Shown here: one piece after another, positions 6,368 to 12,838 of the stretch
How the letters are laid out: every line of letters starts with the position of its first letter
How positions within the stretch are numbered: the stretch's first letter is position 1
DNA from: Candidatus Bipolaricaulota bacterium
Lineage (GTDB): Bacteria; Bipolaricaulota; Bipolaricaulia; UBA7950; UBA9294
Reading direction: 5' to 3'
Length of the DNA: 12,838 nucleotides
NCBI GenBank assembly: GCA_003979035.1
Contig: RXOA01000125.1
Location: forward strand, 1-12,838
Notes under the pieces: model-generated
Database searches by the model: none
Seen by the model: only the letters and a program-made list of their open reading frames with translations
What the model was told of the DNA's origin: nothing
Made by a program: the position numbers and the translations under genes

Positions 6368-7714
6368 ATGCGATACGCGGTGATTGAAGGGCTGCCGGCA
6401 GCGGGGAAGAGTGAGTTGCTGGGGTTGCTGGAGAGGTTCTATCCGGATCAGGTTCGGGTTCTCCCGGAGCTGGTGAAGATGGTTGTCGAACAACAAGGTA
6501 TTGATCTTTTCCGCGAACGGCGGCGCCTCAATGAGGCCCTTGCTCGGGCCGTCCCGGAGCGGAATCGCATGGTGAAGAGAATTCTCGCTCAGGGGAAGAT
6601 ATGCCTCGAAGAGTCGCATCTTGGCGTTCATCTGGCGTATTCGTTGGCACTGGGGGATGAGCAGTTCGCCGCGGCGTACTCACGGATTGCGAACCAGGAC
6701 TCGGGAACTCCTGCTCCCGATGCGTACCTACGGCTCTCGATCCCACCCGCTCTGTCCGTCAGCCGGCAGGAAGGCCGCGGAACGCCCGAGTTCTTTGTCG
6801 ATGAGCCCACGCTTCGCCGAATGCTCGATAGGCTACACACATGGCATCTCGCGCAGGGAACGACGCTGGTGACGGTCCCGGCCGACCGGCCGGCGAGCGA
6901 TGTCGTCGCTGACGTGGAATCCATTCTGGGATTGAGCTACTTAGGCGAGACGCCCCAATCGGAAGATGTGGTGGATGTTCTGGTTCTCCTTGGACGTCCG
7001 GCCGGGGGCAAGAGCGAGTTCATCGACTACATGCAGAAGTGTGACAGGGAGCGCCGGCGAGAAGTGTTTCACTTGGGCAATCTTCGCGTCCTTGATGATT
7101 TTCCGATTCTGTGGGAGAAGTTTCTTGAGGACGACGTGTGGGAATCTCTCACCGGAAAGCGGCGGGACTCGCGCCCCAGCGACGGCAATTACATGGTGGC
7201 CAACGATGATCTGTGGCCATTTCTCATCGAGCAGCTGAACCGCCGCGCGGAGCCGATTCTTCAGTCAGACATGCGGGGAACGACCCTGATCCTCGAGTTC
7301 GCCCGCGGGGGGCTTTCGGGCTACCGTGATGCGCTGGAGCGGCTCTCGCCTTCCATCCTTGACCGGGCGGCGATTCTCTATGTCTCCGTGCCGTTCGAGG
7401 AGTCCTGGCGACGGAATGTCGCAAGGTATGATAAGGCCCGCCGCGGGGGGATCCTGACCCACTCGGTGCCGCGGGAAGAAATGGAAAGGAGCTACGGAAT
7501 TGACGACTGGCAAACGCTGGCACCGGATGGTGCGGGGACGATCCGTGTCCACGGAGTCGACGTTCCGTACGTTTCGCTCGACAACGTCCCCGAACTAACC
7601 GATCCGATCGAACTCGGCGACCGCTACGGGAGAGCGCTGGAGATGCTCTACCAGCTCTGGACGGGGAGAGCATCGGGAAGAAGCTGCTCGAACAGCCGCG
7701 TGAAGTTGCCGTAG
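6368..7714 (+). CDS. Double P-loop protein: two nucleoside/nucleotide-kinase-like domains
   Basis: 448 aa. No named family is recognised for the whole protein. Domain 1 (about 1-190) has a Walker A loop GLPAAGKS at 8-15, CLEESHLGVHLAYS near 79-92 where deoxynucleoside kinases carry an acidic-Arg-Ser motif, PDAYLRLSIPP at 117-127 like the late strand of thymidylate and deoxynucleoside kinases, and an Arg-rich LID-like RQEGRG. Domain 2 (about 200-435) has a second Walker A, GRPAGGKS at 209-216, TLILEFARGG at 306-315 as a possible Walker B, and ILYVSVPFEESWRRN at 336-350 followed by a basic stretch. Both P-loops look intact. Start ATG 6368 was preferred over ATG 6341: AGAAGG lies 8 nt upstream and the P-loop strand begins at once. 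It diverges from topA. The 3' end overlaps the M19 dipeptidase gene by 67 bp, tail to tail. A nucleotide-salvage or small-molecule kinase role is inference. Confidence 0.8.
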   Translation: MRYAVIEGLPAAGKSELLGLLERFYPDQVRVLPELVKMVVEQQGIDLFRERRRLNEALARAVPERNRMVKRILAQGKICLEESHLGVHLAYSLALGDEQFAAAYSRIANQDSGTPAPDAYLRLSIPPALSVSRQEGRGTPEFFVDEPTLRRMLDRLHTWHLAQGTTLVTVPADRPASDVVADVESILGLSYLGETPQSEDVVDVLVLLGRPAGGKSEFIDYMQKCDRERRREVFHLGNLRVLDDFPILWEKFLEDDVWESLTGKRRDSRPSDGNYMVANDDLWPFLIEQLNRRAEPILQSDMRGTTLILEFARGGLSGYRDALERLSPSILDRAAILYVSVPFEESWRRNVARYDKARRGGILTHSVPREEMERSYGIDDWQTLAPDGAGTIRVHGVDVPYVSLDNVPELTDPIELGDRYGRALEMLYQLWTGRASGRSCSNSRVKLP

Positions 7715-8721
7715 CAGACCTTCTCGATTTGACGCGAACCGAGGCCGGCGCGTTCCATCAACGGGATCAGCCGCGGGTAATCGGCAGCGGTTGCGAACCC
7801 GGCGGGAAGCTGCGGAATTCCGTCGAGATCGCCTCCCAGTCCAACGCAGTCTTCGCCTCCGATGTCGATCGCGTGCCGGATGTGGCGAACAACCCATATC
7901 GGATCGCAAGGAGCGACCCGCTGTAGACCGTCCGTGGCCCGGCGGCGAACATCGTTGTCGGCGGCGCCGTCCCGGAGAGCCGCATAGTGCGGACGTGCCA
8001 GCGCGTATGTTGTCGGATCCAGGAACAGCGGGGACAGGTTGATGCCGAGAACCCCTCCCCGCTCGGCAAGAACGTGCAGCCTGCGGTTGTCGAGGTTTCT
8101 CGGATGGGGGCAGAGCGCGCGGCAATTGGAGTGGCTGGCAAGGAACGGTCGCGTGGCGAGCCGTGCGACATCATCGAACGCGCGATCGGAAAGATGCGAG
8201 ACATCGATGGCAACGTGCTCTTCCTCGGCGATCGCGATGAGCTTCTCCCCCTCGGGGGTGAGGGGCTTGTCGGTTCCGAATGACGTGCCCGAGAATGGGT
8301 TGTCAGCCCACGCCGGAATGATCAGCCGCACTCCCCGTCGGGCAAACACACGCAGGTTGTCAGCGTGTCCCCGCAAGGGGTCGCCGCCCTCGAGCGCGAG
8401 GATCGCGGCGACGCTGTTCCCGGGTTCGTGGGGTGCGGCGAGATCAGCTACTGTCTCGACCAGTGACATTCTGCCGCCGCTGGCGCTGATCCAGTCGCAT
8501 ATTGTGTCGAGGATTGCGATTGCCTGATCTTGCTCACAATTCGGATAGCGTTCCGACAGTACGAAACACGCGAATATCTGGACCGCAATCCGTCCCTCAA
8601 GCAGAGACGGCAGCGTCACATGTCCGTTGCCTTCACCGGAGAGGAAGTTCGCCTCTCCGGTGAAGGCTTTCATCGCGGCATCGCAGTGTGCATCGAAGAA
8701 GCGAATCGAGTTCGAACTCAA
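7648..8721 (-). CDS. M19 family (membrane/renal type) dipeptidase
   Basis: 357 aa, within the usual range of bacterial M19 enzymes. The family hydrolyses dipeptides, some with D-amino acids at the C-terminal side, using two zinc ions. The ligands are all visible: H12 and D14 in FFDAHCD, E111 bridging in LALEGGDP, H176 in DVSHLSD, H197 in LASHSNCRAL (with R201 for the substrate carboxylate) and D298 in GLGGDLDG. There is no signal peptide, so a cytoplasmic location is expected. The start is TTG 8721, with GAGGG about 8 nt upstream; no better in-frame start is seen. It follows ridA on the same strand after a 138-bp structured gap, so it may have its own control. Codons 19-31 form a perfect hairpin. 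The 3' end overlaps the double P-loop gene by 67 bp. Confidence 0.93.
   Translation of the reverse strand: MSSNSIRFFDAHCDAAMKAFTGEANFLSGEGNGHVTLPSLLEGRIAVQIFACFVLSERYPNCEQDQAIAILDTICDWISASGGRMSLVETVADLAAPHEPGNSVAAILALEGGDPLRGHADNLRVFARRGVRLIIPAWADNPFSGTSFGTDKPLTPEGEKLIAIAEEEHVAIDVSHLSDRAFDDVARLATRPFLASHSNCRALCPHPRNLDNRRLHVLAERGGVLGINLSPLFLDPTTYALARPHYAALRDGAADNDVRRRATDGLQRVAPCDPIWVVRHIRHAIDIGGEDCVGLGGDLDGIPQLPAGFATAADYPRLIPLMERAGLGSRQIEKVCYGNFTRLFEQLLPDALPVQSW
8629..8667. repeat. Perfect 16-bp inverted repeat inside the dipeptidase gene
   Basis: 8629-8644 pairs perfectly with 8652-8667 around the 7-nt loop AAGTTCG. It spans exactly codons 19-31 (residues AFTGEANFLSGEG) of the dipeptidase, so it is a multiple of three and keeps the frame. 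The mRNA would carry a very stable hairpin about 55 nt after the start codon. It may be a palindromic element inserted in frame or a translation-attenuating structure. Confidence 0.85.
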
Positions 8722-8859
8722 TCTCGAACCCTCGCATGCAACTTGTTCCCGATTGTGGCCGCACGGGCGGAGACGCGGCTTGTTCGATGACGTCCGCTGC
8801 TTGCGATCGAGCCCGTGCGGTGCTTGTCGTCGCAGACCGAAGTCATTCCACGTCCATTC
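8722..8859 (-). other. Structured gap between ridA and the dipeptidase gene
   Basis: 138 bp without a gene. A perfect 10-bp inverted repeat (8759-8768 with 8811-8820) encloses 42 nt, inside which two shorter pairings compete (GCGG with CCGC, and TCGAT with ATCGA). There is no T tract and no convincing promoter. It could be a processed or regulatory leader for the dipeptidase gene, or a weak terminator after ridA. Confidence 0.4.
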
Positions 8860-9240
8860 CTAGGGACGGACCGCGATGGCTTCGATCTCAAGCGGGGCAT
8901 CCTTGGGCAGCCGAGCCACCTGTACGCAGGATCGCGTCGGAGCCGGATCACCGAAGTACGTTGCGTAGACTTCGTTGACCGCCGCGAAATCGGTCATGTC
9001 ACGAAGGAAGACCGTGACCTTGACCACATGGTCGAGGCTGACTCCGGCTGCCATCAGCACGGCACGGACGTTCTCCAGCGACTGCCTTGCGGCGGCAGGG
9101 ATGTCGTCCGTGATCAGGTTGCCGTCCGCGGTCGCCGGCAGCTGTCCTGAAGTGAAGACCAAGCTTCCGCTCCGCATACCTTGAGAGTAGGGGCCGATGG
9201 CCGCCGGAGCGGCGTCGGTGACAATCGGTGTTCGAGGCAC
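8860..9240 (-). CDS. ridA: RidA family enamine/imine deaminase
   Basis: 126 aa, the normal length of the family. RidA proteins hydrolyse reactive enamine/imine intermediates such as 2-aminoacrylate, made by PLP enzymes, to the keto acid and ammonia, acting as cytoplasmic trimers. Signatures: GPYSQG at 16-21, FTSGQLP at 29-35, the catalytic arginine R103 in PTRSCVQVARLP, and E120 in LEIEAIA. The start is GTG 9240, whose first base is the last base of the kbl stop (TAGTG); GGGGGTGA (9248-9255) lies 7 nt upstream, one mismatch from an ideal Shine-Dalgarno. Translation should therefore be coupled to kbl, and a link between this RidA and the PLP enzyme before it is likely. Whether it protects that enzyme's pathway or works generally cannot be told. 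Confidence 0.93.
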   Translation of the reverse strand: MPRTPIVTDAAPAAIGPYSQGMRSGSLVFTSGQLPATADGNLITDDIPAAARQSLENVRAVLMAAGVSLDHVVKVTVFLRDMTDFAAVNEVYATYFGDPAPTRSCVQVARLPKDAPLEIEAIAVRP

Positions 9241-10418
9241 TACGAAATCACCCCCAACTCACGACCGACGATCGCGAATTTATCCACGGCGAAGTCGAGA
9301 TCTTCCTGGCTGTGCGCTGCCGACAGCATGACGCGGATCCTTGCCTTGCCCTTGGGAACGGTCGGAAACGCGATTGCGGTGGCGAAGACGCCCTCTTCGA
9401 ACAGCCGCTTGGAGAAGCTCCATGCAAGGTGGGCCTCCCCGAGCATCACCGGGGTGATCGGCGTTTCGCTGTTGCCCGTGTCGAACCCGAGATCTTCAAG
9501 CTTCTTGGTGAAGTAGTCGCCGTTCTCCCACAGCTTTCGTACAGGGGCATCCGTTTCAGTGAGGATATCAATCGCCGCGATACAGGCGGCGACATCGGGA
9601 GGCGTTGCCGCGGAGGAGAAGAGGAACGGCCGGGCTCGTTGTCTCAAGTACTCGATGATCGAAGCGGGACCGGCGATGTAGCCTCCCATAACACCGAACG
9701 CCTTGGACATGGTGCCGCACTCGATATCCACGCGGCCATGGAGACCGAAGTGATCGACGATTCCTCGACCGTGGCTTCCTAGAACGCCCTCACCATGAGC
9801 ATCATCAACCATCACCATCGCGCCGTACCTCTCGGCAACCTCGACGATCTCCGGAAGCGGAGCGAGGTCGCCGTCCATCGAGAACACGCCGTCCGTGATG
9901 ATCAGCTTCTTCTCGATCTGCTTGTTCTCTTCAAGGAGATCGGCGAGCGCCGCAACATCGCGGTGGGGGAAGATCGCGCGTTTCGCCTTGGTCAACCGCA
10001 CTCCGTCAATGATCGAGGCGTGGTTCAATTCGTCGGTGAACAACACGTCTTCCTTGCCCATCAGCAGAGGGATCGTCGCCAGGTTGGTGTTGAGGCCGGA
10101 TTGGACGGATAGCGCCGCCTCGGCGCCTTTGAACGCCGCGATTTTTCTCTCGAGTTCGATGTGCAGCGACATCGTTCCCGCGATCGAACGCACCGCGCCC
10201 GGGCCGACGCCGTATTCGTTGATGGCATCGTGAGCCGCAGCGCAAAGCCGCTCGTCGTTTGCGAATCCAAGGTAGTTGTTCGAACACATATTGAGCACGC
10301 GCCGGCCATCCACGACCACCCATGCTCCGACCGAGCTTTCCACAGTCCGAATTGTGTTGTAGAGCCCTTGATCTCGAAGCTCCTGCAACGCCGCATCCAC
10401 GAACGCATATTTGCCCAT
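9240..10418 (-). CDS. kbl: Glycine C-acetyltransferase (2-amino-3-ketobutyrate CoA ligase)
   Basis: 392 aa, typical for the family. This PLP enzyme cleaves 2-amino-3-ketobutyrate with CoA to glycine and acetyl-CoA, the second step of threonine breakdown through threonine dehydrogenase. Alpha-oxoamine synthase hallmarks: CSNNYLGFA near 45-53, H133 stacking on PLP (ELNHASIIDG), D206-A-H208 (VMVDDAHGEG) and the Schiff-base lysine K239 in GTMSKAFGVMGGY. The N-terminal GLYNTIRTVES and NMCSNNYLGF favour KBL over BioF or serine palmitoyltransferase, although some relatives act on more than one acyl-CoA. ATG 10418 is preceded by GGAGGA (10424-10429), 5 nt away. No threonine dehydrogenase gene, the usual partner, is beside it; ridA follows with a one-base overlap. 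It heads the kbl-ridA-dipeptidase unit, downstream of the terminator of the PKD protein gene. Confidence 0.93.
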   Translation of the reverse strand: MGKYAFVDAALQELRDQGLYNTIRTVESSVGAWVVVDGRRVLNMCSNNYLGFANDERLCAAAHDAINEYGVGPGAVRSIAGTMSLHIELERKIAAFKGAEAALSVQSGLNTNLATIPLLMGKEDVLFTDELNHASIIDGVRLTKAKRAIFPHRDVAALADLLEENKQIEKKLIITDGVFSMDGDLAPLPEIVEVAERYGAMVMVDDAHGEGVLGSHGRGIVDHFGLHGRVDIECGTMSKAFGVMGGYIAGPASIIEYLRQRARPFLFSSAATPPDVAACIAAIDILTETDAPVRKLWENGDYFTKKLEDLGFDTGNSETPITPVMLGEAHLAWSFSKRLFEEGVFATAIAFPTVPKGKARIRVMLSAAHSQEDLDFAVDKFAIVGRELGVIS

Positions 10419-10476
10419 CGGATTCCTCCAACGCTTGATGTTGGCGAGATTCTACGAGGCGTGGGTGCTTCGTGCC

Positions 10477-10506
10477 ATGAGACACGGAAAACGCAGTTCC
10501 TGTCAA
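10477..10506 (-). promoter_or_regulatory. Promoter candidate for kbl-ridA
   Basis: On the minus strand a perfect -35 TTGACA (10501-10506), an 18-bp spacer and TCTCAT (10477-10482, 4 of 6). The start would be near 10470, giving a leader of about 50 nt. A second -10-like box TAGAAT (10449-10454, 5 of 6) lies closer to the gene but lacks a -35. The region directly follows the terminator of the preceding gene, as expected for a new transcription unit. Confidence 0.5.
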
Positions 10507-10540
10507 TGATCGAGCGGAAACCTTGAGCGCTGCCCACATC

Positions 10541-10576
10541 AAAAACAGGCCGGAGCCATCCGGGACGGCTCCGGCC
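10541..10576 (-). terminator. Intrinsic terminator of the PKD protein gene
   Basis: A perfect 10-bp GC-rich stem (10548-10557 with 10567-10576), 9-nt loop, followed on the minus strand by TGTTTTTGA. It begins 27 nt after the stop codon. This is the clearest Rho-independent terminator in the window. Confidence 0.88.
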
Positions 10577-10602
10577 ATTGGTCTTGTGGATCTTGTCCCT
10601 CA

Positions 10603-12838
10603 TTAGGGCACGATCGTAATCTCCTTGCTCAGACTTGTTTCGAGCCCTTCGGAATCGGTGACGGTGATCGTCACGGTATACGTTCCCGCTCGCGTGTAGC
10701 GTATTCGCGGCGTACCGCCACCGCCGATCCCGCCGTTTCCGAACCTCCAGGATGTGACAAGATTGGCGCCATCCTCGGGGTCGTACGATGTGGACCGGAA
10801 CGCGACCCACTGATCAACGGACGGGGTTTCCGGCTCCCAGGTGAAATCAGCGACCGGCGGCTGGTTCTCGGGAACCGTCCCCGGAGGAAGTAGATTGAAC
10901 TCGGAGGACGCCAGCGCGCGTCCGAAGATGCGGAGGTTGTCGATCATCCCGTCGATGACAACTGAGTCTCGTCGCCCGATACTCAGGGGATCTGTCGTCT
11001 GATCAATCGCACCGGAGACGGCTTGCTGTGCAACTTCCTGACCGTTCAGGTACAGACGGACACGAGATCCGTCATATGTTGCCGCAACGTGGTACCAACG
11101 GTCCGCGGCGATCGTTGGCGTAGAAGCCGTGACCACACGTGCGATCCCGTTGATGGCCAGGACAAGCTCGATTTCCGACTGCTTGAGCACAAGCCGGTAT
11201 GCAGCGGGCTTGTACAGAATCGGGGCAACCGTGGTTGGCACCGTATCGAACCGAACCCACGCTTCGAACGTGAATGCGTTGAAAAGCGACAACGACGGCG
11301 AATTCGGCACCGAAACCAGGTCGTTGCTGCCATCGAGCCGGACGGCAAACGTGCCGTCGGCATCGTCCGTGTCCCACGTTGCCCCCTGTAGCGCGCCGTG
11401 GTTCGCGTTGGAGGACGAGTCAAACGCGGTCGTCCCGGAACCCTCATTGAACCGCCAGAAGGCGCGTGGCTCTGCGAACGATGGGATGGAGACCGAAACG
11501 GAGCGCGTGGTCGAGTTGCTCGCCCCCTGGTTGTCGGTGACGGTCAGCTGCACAGTGAAGTTTCCCCCGCCGGCGTAGACATGCGTGGGCTGCATTCCCG
11601 TGCCGGTACTCCCGTCTCCGAAGCTCCATGAATAGGAGAGAATCGTGCCGTCGGGATCCGAGGACGATCCGCCGTTGAATGACACGACCTGATTGACCGA
11701 AGGAGAGGTCGGTGAATACGTGAACGCTGCATTTGGCGACTGGTTGACCACTTCCGGTGTCAGAACGACATTGAGGCTGGAGGTTTGCCCGGCGATGATC
11801 TGGACGGTCCGCGTTTCCGGAACGTACCCGGCGCGCGTGAACCGGACCGTGTGGAGCCCGGCGGCGAGCGTTGCCGAACCGGGCGTCGTTCCGACCGGAT
11901 TCCCGTCGATGATCACGGTAGCTCCGGACGGTGAGGACGTGACTTGGACGATTCCTGTTGTCGGGGCGGGCTGTTCCACAGTGAAGCTGAGGGTGTCGTA
12001 CGTCCACTCTCCGGACGCGAACTGCGCCTGCATCGATTGCAGAATCGAATCACGAAAACTGCTGGGATTGTAGCTTAGAACTGGGAACGTTGAGGAGAAA
12101 GACGTCGGGAATGAAGACAGCGGAGCCGTGGCCGCAAACGCATACAGCGTTTCGATCCCCGTCGGTTCGGTGATCGTGATGGTGTACCCGGCGACCCCCG
12201 GGAGCTGGTGGCTTCCGGCAGTGACGAGCGGATTCAGTTCGCGGTAGTTGGGGAACAGCAATGAGACGCGCCCGCTCGAATCCGCCTCGCAGATGTAGAC
12301 GTAGGCGTTCCGGTTGAGGCTGTAGAACAGCGTGAGCGCCTCGCCGAGCGCATAGCTCGACTTGGGAAGACTGAGTTCCAGTGATAGCGCAGGCGCTGCC
12401 GGAGTGATCTGGACTTGTGCCGTGTCCGTGTCCTGCCCGCCGGGACCGGTCACGGTCAGCGTCACAGTGTAGGTTGAGGCTACCGCGTAGCTGTGGGTTG
12501 CGGTACCGCCGAACCCCGTTGCACCATCCCCGAAGCTCCACGAGTAGCTGGTGATCGTTCCCGTAGATCCGGCCGCGCTGAAGGAGAGCAGTTGTCCGAC
12601 CGTTCCGGAGTAGGGGCCGCCGGCATCGGCGACGGGCGCGAGCACTGCCGGAGTGATCTGGACTTGTGCGGTGTCCGTGTCCTGTCCGCCGGGACCGGCC
12701 ACGGTCAGCGTCACAGTGTAGGTCGAGGCTACCGCGTAGCTGTGGGTTGCTGTACCGCCGAACCCTGTTGCACCATCCCCGAAGCTCCACGAGTAGCTGG
12801 TGATCGTTCCCGTAGATCCGGCCGCGCTGAAGGAGAGC
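10603..12838 (-). CDS. Large modular secreted protein, C-terminal part (PKD, DUF4384, PEGA, LamG)
   Basis: The frame runs off the right edge, so the N-terminus and any signal peptide are missing; 744 residues are visible. Modules in order: end of a PKD repeat and one complete PKD repeat (SYSWSFGDGATG, nearly identical); a DUF4384-like domain (about 11965-12387; SYALGEALTLFYSLNRNAYV, LLFPNYRE, TGIETLYAFAA); a PEGA domain (about 11755-11955; SSPSGATVIIDGNPVGTTP); a PKD domain (about 11485-11745; SYSWSFGDGSTG); a LamG/concanavalin-like domain (about 10861-11475; FWRFNEGSG, FTFEAWVRFD, DRWYHVAATYDGSRVRLYLN); a last, degenerate PKD (about 10605-10845). These are extracellular binding or spacer modules, so a surface or secreted role is likely; no catalytic domain is visible. 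DUF4384 often occurs in envelope proteins. The internal GTG at 12714 falls inside a PKD strand and is not a start. The gene ends at a strong terminator. Confidence 0.9.
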   Translation of the reverse strand, partial: LSFSAAGSTGTITSYSWSFGDGATGFGGTATHSYAVASTYTVTLTVAGPGGQDTDTAQVQITPAVLAPVADAGGPYSGTVGQLLSFSAAGSTGTITSYSWSFGDGATGFGGTATHSYAVASTYTVTLTVTGPGGQDTDTAQVQITPAAPALSLELSLPKSSYALGEALTLFYSLNRNAYVYICEADSSGRVSLLFPNYRELNPLVTAGSHQLPGVAGYTITITEPTGIETLYAFAATAPLSSFPTSFSSTFPVLSYNPSSFRDSILQSMQAQFASGEWTYDTLSFTVEQPAPTTGIVQVTSSPSGATVIIDGNPVGTTPGSATLAAGLHTVRFTRAGYVPETRTVQIIAGQTSSLNVVLTPEVVNQSPNAAFTYSPTSPSVNQVVSFNGGSSSDPDGTILSYSWSFGDGSTGTGMQPTHVYAGGGNFTVQLTVTDNQGASNSTTRSVSVSIPSFAEPRAFWRFNEGSGTTAFDSSSNANHGALQGATWDTDDADGTFAVRLDGSNDLVSVPNSPSLSLFNAFTFEAWVRFDTVPTTVAPILYKPAAYRLVLKQSEIELVLAINGIARVVTASTPTIAADRWYHVAATYDGSRVRLYLNGQEVAQQAVSGAIDQTTDPLSIGRRDSVVIDGMIDNLRIFGRALASSEFNLLPPGTVPENQPPVADFTWEPETPSVDQWVAFRSTSYDPEDGANLVTSWRFGNGGIGGGGTPRIRYTRAGTYTVTITVTDSEGLETSLSKEITIVP
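12396..12589. repeat. PKD-encoding tandem repeat, copy B
   Basis: This 194-bp stretch matches 12645-12838 with about six differences by eye, at an offset of 249 bp (83 codons). Five of the six are synonymous; one gives Thr instead of Ala (TVTGPGG against TVAGPGG). Confidence 0.85.
12645..12838. repeat. PKD-encoding tandem repeat, copy A (cut by the window edge)
   Basis: Near-identical partner of 12396-12589, reaching the last base of the window. More copies may lie beyond the edge, since the identity does not fade before it. Confidence 0.85.

Noticed and set aside
10603..12714. GTG at 12714 as the real start of the PKD protein
   Set aside because: It is a valine codon inside a PKD strand (VTLTV); the frame and the repeat continue to the window edge.
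12050..12790. 246-codon frame in a second minus-strand frame of the PKD protein
   Set aside because: Arg/His-rich out-of-frame reading of the tandem PKD repeats; the repeat in DNA makes it look repetitive too.
12396..12838. Repeats considered as CRISPR or a mobile element
   Set aside because: Units are 249 bp, coding and in frame with PKD domains; there are no short repeats with spacers and no transposase.

Overview
The window is a GC-rich bacterial chromosomal segment carrying ten protein genes, two of them cut by the window edges. By reading it shows sigma-70-type promoters, Shine-Dalgarno sites of the GGAGG type, frequent TTG/GTG starts and a lipobox. No rRNA, tRNA, CRISPR array, transposase or phage gene was seen. 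The taxon cannot be fixed from this. A free-living bacterium from a poorly sampled lineage is plausible: PKD, PEGA and DUF4384-like secreted proteins and a housekeeping sigma factor lacking region 1.1 would suit groups such as Bipolaricaulota, but that is only a guess.

Left part (1-2146, + strand): the end of a molybdenum hydroxylase FAD subunit overlaps by 8 bp the start of a complete dihydropyrimidinase/hydantoinase gene, which is followed 18 bp later by a small PKD-like lipoprotein. This looks like one nucleobase/hydantoin-catabolism transcription unit with a surface lipoprotein at its end. A convergent YpeA-like GNAT acetyltransferase follows (2195-2644, - strand).

Middle (2690-6370): an rpoD-like housekeeping sigma factor gene with a good extended -10 promoter and a leader of about 165 nt. 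It converges on topA (DNA topoisomerase I, four zinc ribbons) across a perfect 11-bp hairpin. topA and the next + strand gene diverge from a short region whose two -10 boxes overlap.

Right-middle (6368-10418): a protein with two P-loops, apparently two nucleoside/nucleotide-kinase-like domains fused, is the least explained gene. Its 3' end overlaps, tail to tail, the last gene of a - strand unit kbl (glycine C-acetyltransferase) - ridA (overlapping by one base) - M19 dipeptidase. That unit suggests amino-acid/peptide catabolism with an imine-clearing enzyme. A perfect 16-bp hairpin lies inside the first 31 codons of the dipeptidase.

Right end (10541-12838, - strand): the C-terminal part of a large modular secreted protein (PKD-PKD-DUF4384-PEGA-PKD-LamG-PKD), closed by a textbook intrinsic terminator. 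Two of its PKD repeats are nearly identical at DNA level with a 249-bp period.

Nothing seen amounts to a clear new multi-gene system. The best leads are the double P-loop protein beside topA, the hairpin in the dipeptidase gene, the structured gap upstream of that gene, and the overlapping divergent promoters.
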